Shown here: in pieces, positions 57,441-64,000 of the stretch
Layout of the letters: each line of letters opens with the position of its first letter
Numbering within the stretch: position 1 is the first letter of the stretch
Source: Histoplasma ohiense
Taxonomy: Eukaryota; Ascomycota; Eurotiomycetes; Onygenales; Ajellomycetaceae
Length of the DNA stretch: 64,000 bases
Reading direction: 5' to 3'
NCBI GenBank assembly: GCA_017607445.1
Contig: JAEVHH010000001.1
Coordinates: forward strand, 496,001-560,000
Notes under the pieces: generated by a model
What the model was told of the DNA's origin: nothing
The model's database searches: none
What the model saw: the letters and a program-made list of their open reading frames with translations, nothing else
Translations under genes and position numbers: made by a program

Positions 57441-60400
57441 ACTTGATTCAATGTGTCTGCTGATGTTTCTGACAGTTCATTCTTTGAGATCTCTGTAATT
57501 GAGTTAGTATAGACAGTTGAATTCTCTTTTGAATCTCTTTGTTTCTTGCAATCTGATTCATATGCTGATCAGCTGTCTCAAGTTCACCTCTGACTGCATT
57601 GCACTCACTGTCTATATCACAATATTGTACAGTCAGCAACAGTCTTGTCATTTATTAGAGTGTGCTGTATGCTCATCTTTTCCATTTCCTTTCATTCTTT
57701 TTTGATTATTGTTGAGAGGTCTGAGTAAGTGATACTATCTGATTTGTAAACATTGATAATTTCTCTAACTTCTCTGAGCTTTTCTATTGTAAGCTCTCTT
57801 TTCTTCAACACTGATGATAGTGCTGTAGATGATCACAGCTCATTGAAATCCTTCATCTTCACCTCTACAAAATGAGAGTCATTTATAAGATTGTGTAGAA
57901 TTCATCCCTCTGATTCTTCCAAAGCATACATTTCAAGAGGGTGTGATTTGAGGATTTTGTATGACTCAAACCATCTTGATTGGAACTTCTCAGATCCTTC
58001 ATTTCATATGAAAACTCAAGTGTTCACAGTAAGACTTATTTCTTTCACTAGTGAGTCTTGTATTCTTTTCAATTGTATGATATGATTGAGCAGTAATTCA
58101 TTTGCTTTTGCTTGAATGTGACTAATTTCTCTCACTCTTGATTTCATATCTGCAACTGCTATCTTCTCCTCTATCTGCTTCTGTGTATCCCCTGGGATAT
58201 GTGGATGCACTCCATAGAGCAGATAGAACAGTGAATGCTTTGAGACTGCATACTGATGAATTTATATTACAAATAATGTCTATTTCAGATATTCATCTCA
58301 TAATTTTGTGAGTTTTTCCACTAAATATTTCATCAGCATGCTGTCTAGTATTCCATTTAAGTGTTTGACTTTTTCATTTGTACAAGAGTGATAGAGTGTC
58401 ATTGTGTGATGCTTTGTCTGCAACTGCTTGATGAAGTGCTTCACAGCTTCTTCTATAAGGTTTGCATCATTATCTGTCAATATCTCACAGAGCATATCAT
58501 AATTGATGTAGATATCATTGTGTAGAAATTTAGCAATGATCTTCTTCATCATCTCTGACACCACTCATGTAATTGGCCACTCTGTGGTGTAATTGATTGC
58601 TGTTATTATTCAGTGGTTCTTATTTGATGTTCATGGCAATACCTCTATGAGATCTATTCCTCAACATTCAAACAGTTTAATCATATCTTCTATCTGATAT
58701 TGTGTTCTCTCACACTTCAATTCTTGTCTTGCACTCTTTGAGACTTGACAGCTCAGGCACTTCTGTGTGTATGCTTGGATATCTTCTTTCATGCTTGGTC
58801 AGTATGCTCAATCTTTCAGAACATTTATAAGTTCTGAGCTTCTCAAGTGACTGAACTCCTTGTGTATATGACTTATCAGATCTCATCAAAACTGAGACTC
58901 AAGATACAGTGTCTTCATATAATCAAGATCACAGTAAAGCACAACATTCTTCTCTAACTTCACAAGCTTGAATTTTGAAAGCATCTCTTCTATTATCTTA
59001 GTCAGATGTTTATCAGCTGATACACTTTCATTCTTCAAGTAAGTGATCATGACTTTCAATCACTCTGTCTCATCACAATTTCTCAGTGCTGTTAGTGTGA
59101 ATTCTCTCTGTGCTGTGTTCACTGAACCTTCTCTCATGAAGTCAGATCTATGACTTATGACATCTGATACAATAGCATCCATCCTCTTTCTGTATTTGAT
59201 TTGTAGATCATATGTCTGAAACTCTGATATTCATTGTGCTAGCCATTTGAAGAGTTTGATTGTCATTTGCAAATAAATGAGGCTTTTGTGGTCAGTGATC
59301 ACTGTTGTTGTATGCTCATTGTTGATATATTGATCTCACAGATCTAGTGCATGTTTGATTGCTAGAAGTTCCTTCTCATACACAGAATAGTTAAGCTCTG
59401 CATCTGACAGCTTTCAGTCATTATATACTACTGAGTGTAATTTATCATCCTCCTCCACTTGCAAGAGAGAGCATTCAATGACTCATTCTGATGCATTGAT
59501 TTCAATTGTGAAGAACTTTGTATGATCTGATTGAACAAGCACTGAAGATGTTGTCATATATTCTCTAAGCTCAAGAAAGATCTCTTTGCAGAAGATGTTT
59601 CAGATGATCAAACAAAATTTCTTTTTGCAAAGCTCAGTGTCTGTTTCTTTAAGAAGATCTGACAATGAAGCAGTGATTCATATGAAATCCTTTACAATTC
59701 TTCTGTAATAGAATGCCAGTTCTAAAAATTGATGTATATGGTGTATATTTCTAGATCTTGGCCATTTCACAATAACTTCTAGTTTTTTGGGGATTGGGCA
59801 TATGCAGCTCTCTTCCACAAGATGTCCCACAAACTCCAACTCTTTTGTATCAAACATATATTTCAATGATTTGATATAGAGCTTGTGCTCTGTCAGAGTT
59901 GTGAGCATCTGGTCCACATATTGTAGATACTCTTCATATGAGTTTGAAAAGATTAAGATATGATCAAGATATATGAGACATGATCAGTCATTCTGTTTTG
60001 CAAGAATCATATTCATTATCATCTGAAAGGTTGCAGGGGTGTTTGTAAGCTTCATAGACATCACAAGAAATTCAAACTTTCTTCATTGTATGTTAAATAC
60101 TGGTTTGAACACTGATAGTTTGTCTATATGAATCTGTCAGTATTCTGTGAGTAGATCAATCTTCATCAAGTATCAGGCATTTTCTACTGTATCTAGTTGT
60201 TGTTGAATTCATGATAGCAGATATCCATTCTTTATGGTGAGCTTATTGAGTGTCTGATAGTTGATGCATATACACCATTCTCCATTTGACTTCTTAGCAA
60301 ATAGAACTGGAAAGCCCCACATGCTGAAGAATGGTTGTATGAGACCCCTCTTCAACAACTCCTCTATCTGCTGCTGTAATTCCTTGAAATGTGTTTGTGA

Positions 60401-60750
60401 TAGAGAGTACACATTGTGATTTATTGACTTTGCATCTTTCATATCAATCTCATGGATGAATTCTCTTTTGAGTGGCAGAGAAGATGAGAGGTCCATTCAG
60501 AAGATCTTCTTATGCTTTTCAAACAGTGTCTTCATATATGTTTTGTTTTTCAAATCTTTCACAGACAGTGGTTCTTTTGTCTCAGATTCTTTTATGATGT
60601 ATAGAATGTTCTGAATTGAAGATTTACACAGCACTCACTTTGCTTGATGTTGAGTGATGAGATTCAAGTCTTCCATCTCTGGCACACAGAATCTGCACCT
60701 CATATTCATGAGTAAGATCATATGAATTTGATTCTTATGATCTGTCAACT
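57440..60750 (-). pseudogene. Gypsy-B pol remnant
   Basis: Minus strand. The pre-RT/RT start is at 60209-60496 (VLFAKKSNGEWCICINYQTLNKL). The RT palm has YLDHILIFS at about 59945-59975, where YLDD reads YLDH, continuing to 59678 (LEFVGHLV...FYYRRIVKDF). RNase H is at about 59150-59660. The integrase core is at 58298-58564, with ILTDNDANL (Asp) and TNEKVKHLN (catalytic Glu position). The integrase C-terminal part is at 58016-58210 (IPGDTQKQIEEKI, coiled-coil-like) and on to about 57450. It has fewer stops per kb than Gypsy-A2 and a different sequence family from A, C and D. Confidence 0.8.
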
Positions 60751-60752
60751 GC

Positions 60753-61023
60753 TGTAATAGGCGCAACGGAGATATCTATATTAGAAAATAGCTATGTGGC
60801 GATAGAAGAACACAGAACACGCCAGAATTAATGAGGATGAACATAGTACACAGCACCATAGATGGCTGTAGAGTGTGGTGGTTGCCTATATAATGCTTGC
60901 TGATATCTGGAGATATTAGAAGATCAGTGATTAGCTTTGAATAATAGAGATTGCTATCTTCTTAACATTCTATATGTGTACTTCACACTACTCTTATAAT
61001 TATATTTACAATCATCTCTTACA
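60753..61023 (+). repeat. Gypsy-C3 5' LTR
   Basis: 271 bp in sense orientation, TGTAATAG...CTCTTACA, with TATA-like CCTATATAATGC at about 60887-60898. Confidence 0.92.
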
Positions 61024-61128
61024 ATTCTAATTGCTCTAAACTTTATTTGAGTGGTCTGTTGTTACACACATCTACAATAAAGCATGCAACATTAGTTAAA
61101 ACATGCAACATTAGTTAAAACACACAAG

Positions 61129-62200
61129 ATGATCTCAACATGTGCAAGATTCCTTGAAAATCAACCTGAATCCTCTACCATCTCCAATGATCACAATGTG
61201 TGTTTGCAACTGTTGAACAATCAAATCCATGAACAAAAGCAGCAATTAGCTATTCTGCATGCACAACAGCAGCTCAACAAGTTGAAAGTGCAGATTTGTA
61301 GAGATACTCTTATCAAGTCTCAATTAACTCAGAATATCATCACAGAACTGCTGCAAAATCAATCTGTGAACAATATGAATGATGATAATGAAACACCACT
61401 GAGGTTAGAGATTAAGAACTATTATTGAGGAAAAAATATATTAGAATTCAAAGACTATAAAGATTGCATGTTGACTCTCTTTACACATCATCACTGATAT
61501 TATTGAAAGAAAGAACACAAGATAATAATGCTAAACTCTACTTTGACACTCATATTAAACAGAAATGATTGAATTTTGTATCATTGTATGAAAGATGTGG
61601 AGGAGCAACACTGTTGACTTTTGATGATATGCTATCACATCTAGAAATGCAAATTAACAATCCACAGAATCAGTGCTGATTGACAAGTCAAAAGTTTCAA
61701 AATGCAAAGCAACAATAATGACAATTGATACATGATTTCTCTAAATATCTCAAAGACTGAGAATACTACTTACCCTCATATAGTGAAGAACAAAGAATGA
61801 ATAACTTGTATAGTAAGATGTTGAAGATACTATACACTGAACTCAATCATTGAAATCAAAAGTCTCAGAACTACAAAGAGTTGCTTTGAACTCTACAGAC
61901 TCTCAAGAAAAATATGTTGAAATAATGATGTGCTATTTGCAAAGAAAAATCTGTGATATTCATAGAGAATCAGCATTGTTCTGATAAATCTAGCAACTGT
62001 TGAAACAAGAGGAAACAAGAGAAACAAATGAGTTCAACTGAACAAATCAAGATGGATAAATATAACTGAATGAAGAAGTATTCTCACTGTCATAAGAAGA
62101 GTTATATTGTAAATGATTGTTGAATGTTATATCTCAAAAAGCACAATCAAGTTTGATAAGCAAAAAATCAACAATTTCAATTGTAGAAGCAGCTGCTGCA
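61129..62200 (+). pseudogene. Gypsy-C3 gag remnant
   Basis: Open at 61129-61428 (Gln-rich coiled-coil-like segment as in C1), then broken. The knuckle region at about 62075-62125 has lost its first Cys (YSHC instead of CSHC). Confidence 0.75.
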
Positions 62201-62249
62201 TTGAGAATACAAACAACTAGACTGTGAAATAAATGGTTATTGATGATGA

Positions 62250-64000
62250 ATATGTGGATGCTGACAGAAGTGAAATGGTTGATGATGTGGATGCTAGTGG
62301 ATTCTGACACAGATGTAAACTTTGTGTCCCATGCCTGAGCATCAAAGTATTTCTTGAAGACAGAAGATAAATCAAAAGTAGTGAAAGCAGTTGATAATTA
62401 TAAGATTAAGTTGTATGAACAATGAAGAGCTGCAATGAAGATTATTGATGATGAACATATTCTCTGAGAAGAATTCCACCATTTTGAAGAGGCTGATATT
62501 AGTGAATATGACATAATTTTGAGCATGTTGTGGTTGGAAGCTGTGAATCCTGATATCAACTGAGTGTGAAGATGCTGAATCTATAGAAAAGCATCAAATA
62601 TTAATCATATGCATCTGAATACTGCTAAAGAATTTGCAATACTAATTGATGATGGCAATATTATATTTACTGTCTTATCATTACAAGCTGCGAGTGCAGC
62701 AACTGAGTCAAATATCTCAGATGATTATAAAGATTATCTTGATGTATTCTGAGAAGACATATCTGACACAGAACATGCATCTCATGATCATGCTATAGAT
62801 CTCAAATCTGGTAAAAAACTCTCATATCAACTGATATATAACTTATCACCTCAAGAACTCTCTGTCCTCTGAGAATATATTGAAAAGATGTTAGAGAAGA
62901 ATTGAATACATTCATTCAAAAGTCCAGCCAGCATGTCAGTATTATTTGCACTGAAGAAAGATGGAACTCTGTGTCTTTGCAGAAATTATCAAGAATTGAA
63001 TGAAATAATGATCAAGAATTGATACTCACTGCTCTTAATAAGTGAAATACTTGATAGATTAGCAGATGTCAAAATATATATGCAGCTGAACCTTAGAGAC
63101 ACATATTATAGAATTCACATACAAGCAGAGAATGAATGAAAAACAGCATTTTGAACACAATATGAATATTTTGAATATCTAATCTTATCTTTTGAGCTAA
63201 CCAATGCTTCTGCAATCTTTCAATCTTATATCAACAAAGCCCTCAGCAATCTTTTAGACATATATTGTGTGGCTTATCTTGACAATATTGTAATCTATTC
63301 AAACATGCTTGATGAGCATGTCGTCCATGTTAAGAATGTGCTGGAATGGTTAAGATGTTGGAGACTATATGCCAAACTTAGTAAGTGTATGTTCCATGCA
63401 ATAGAAATTGGATTTTTGAGTTTTGTGGTTACCACACAGAGCATTACTGTTGAGAAACACTGCATCAACACAATTCTAGATTGATCAGAACTGTGAACTA
63501 TAAATAAATTGCAAATATTTCTAGAATTCATCAATTTCTATTGTTGATTCATATACAAGTTCTTGATAATAACAGCACCTCTGACTGAATTGTTAAAAGG
63601 TTACAAAATGAAAAGAGAGAAGAATAATACATCTATTCAGTTAGACAAAAACTGCAAGCATGCAATTTTGCAGTTAAAAGAATGCTTTACAAAAGCATCA
63701 TTGTTGATTCATTTTGATCTGCAGTGAAAACTTCATATAGAAATGGATGGATCTGATGTTGCAATCACTGCAGTAATATTACAATTAATGAATGATGATC
63801 ACTGACATCTGATTGTGTTTTGATCTAGAAAGCTCACAGAAACAGAAAGATGTTATCAAACATATGATTTAGAAATGTTGCTGATTGTAGAAGCTTTCAG
63901 ACAATGATGTCACTACTTATATGATAGCAGACATTCAATAACTGTTTTATCTGATCATGCCAATCTCTGATGCTTCATGACAACAAAGCAGTTAAATAAA
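62250..64000 (+). pseudogene. Gypsy-C3 protease, RT, start of RNase H
   Basis: Protease-like DSDTDVNFVS at about 62295. RT runs 62900-63490, with AYLDNIVIYS at 63270-63300 (YLDD reads YLDN). RNase H starts about 63740 (MDGSDVAIT) and includes the SRKLTETERCYQTYDLEML segment at about 63820-63880. TGA stops are frequent, and the gene runs off the window. Confidence 0.82.

Larger units (their letters stand above)
56874..60752 (-). mobile_element. Gypsy-B, middle and 3' part
   Basis: Minus-strand Gypsy element cut on the right by Gypsy-C3 (60753) and on the left by Gypsy-A2 (56874). It contains protease/RT/RNase H/integrase in order of falling coordinate. Its gag lies off the right edge and its 3' LTR was not recognised; it may lie between 40063 and 42656. 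Confidence 0.78.
60753..64000 (+). mobile_element. Gypsy-C3, 5' part
   Basis: Plus-strand Gypsy-C copy inserted in Gypsy-B (5-bp flank actgc at 60748-60752). 5' LTR 60753-61023, gag from 61129, protease/RT to about 63500, then RNase H, continuing past the right edge. Decayed. Its 3' end, and therefore its antisense gene, is not in the window. Confidence 0.9.

Noticed and set aside
1..63999. Alternative genetic code with TGA read as Trp
   Set aside because: The same conserved Trp positions read TGG in less decayed copies (LINE-F, parts of Gypsy-C1), and TGA also replaces CGA Arg codons. The pattern is explained by G:C to A:T mutation. The island genes end in normal stops.

Overview
The window looks like a piece of a filamentous ascomycete (Pezizomycotina) nuclear genome. 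The evidence is short GT-AG introns (about 47-57 nt) with GCTAAC/GCTGAC-like branch sites, Ty3/Gypsy chromoviruses, Tad1-like LINEs with RNase H, and repeats decayed by G:C-to-A:T transitions in a RIP-like way. CpG is almost absent from most repeats, and in-frame stops in the decayed genes are mostly TGA at former Trp or Arg codons. I cannot name the species.

Layout, left to right. Bases 1-26359 are one nested stack of transposons. By element ends and target-site duplications (TSDs) the nesting is: Gypsy-C1 (7378-14501) inside Gypsy-C2 (6456-20728), inside Gypsy-D (off the left edge to 21148), inside Gypsy-A3 (21149-23267), inside composite repeat X-D (23268-25624), inside Gypsy-A4 (LTR 25953-26359), inside single-copy DNA. 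Gypsy-A1 (1-3258) also sits in Gypsy-D, and a tRNA-headed LINE derivative, S1 (23404-25130), also sits in X-D. Bases 26360-31335 are a CpG-containing low-copy island with a Fic/Doc-family gene, a spliced gene of unknown function, a broken kinase-like gene and a MITE-like hairpin. Bases 31336-39120 are strongly decayed repeats, including a Tad1-like LINE (LINE-E). From 39150 to 64000 there is a second nest: two composite repeats (X-B, X-C), a full Gypsy-A2 (42657-56873) carrying a nearly intact LINE (LINE-F, 46374-53646) and another composite repeat (X-A, 53746-54585), then Gypsy-B (minus strand) interrupted by Gypsy-C3 (60753 to the right edge).

The most interesting content is in three places. 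(1) Gypsy-C carries, between its 3' LTR and the end of pol and on the opposite strand, a three-exon gene for a protein with two copies of a Cys6 motif (C-x2-C-x11-C-x8/9-C-x2-C-x6-C), each ending just before a phase-0 intron. (2) The X repeats are SVA-like composites: a shared 3' module ending in (CAAA)n, different 5' minisatellite heads (9-bp or 28-bp units), and 14-15 bp TSDs. (3) S1 joins a tRNA-Leu-like Pol III head to the 3' end of LINE-F in one unit with a 15-bp TSD. All calls were made by reading the sequence; no database search was run.
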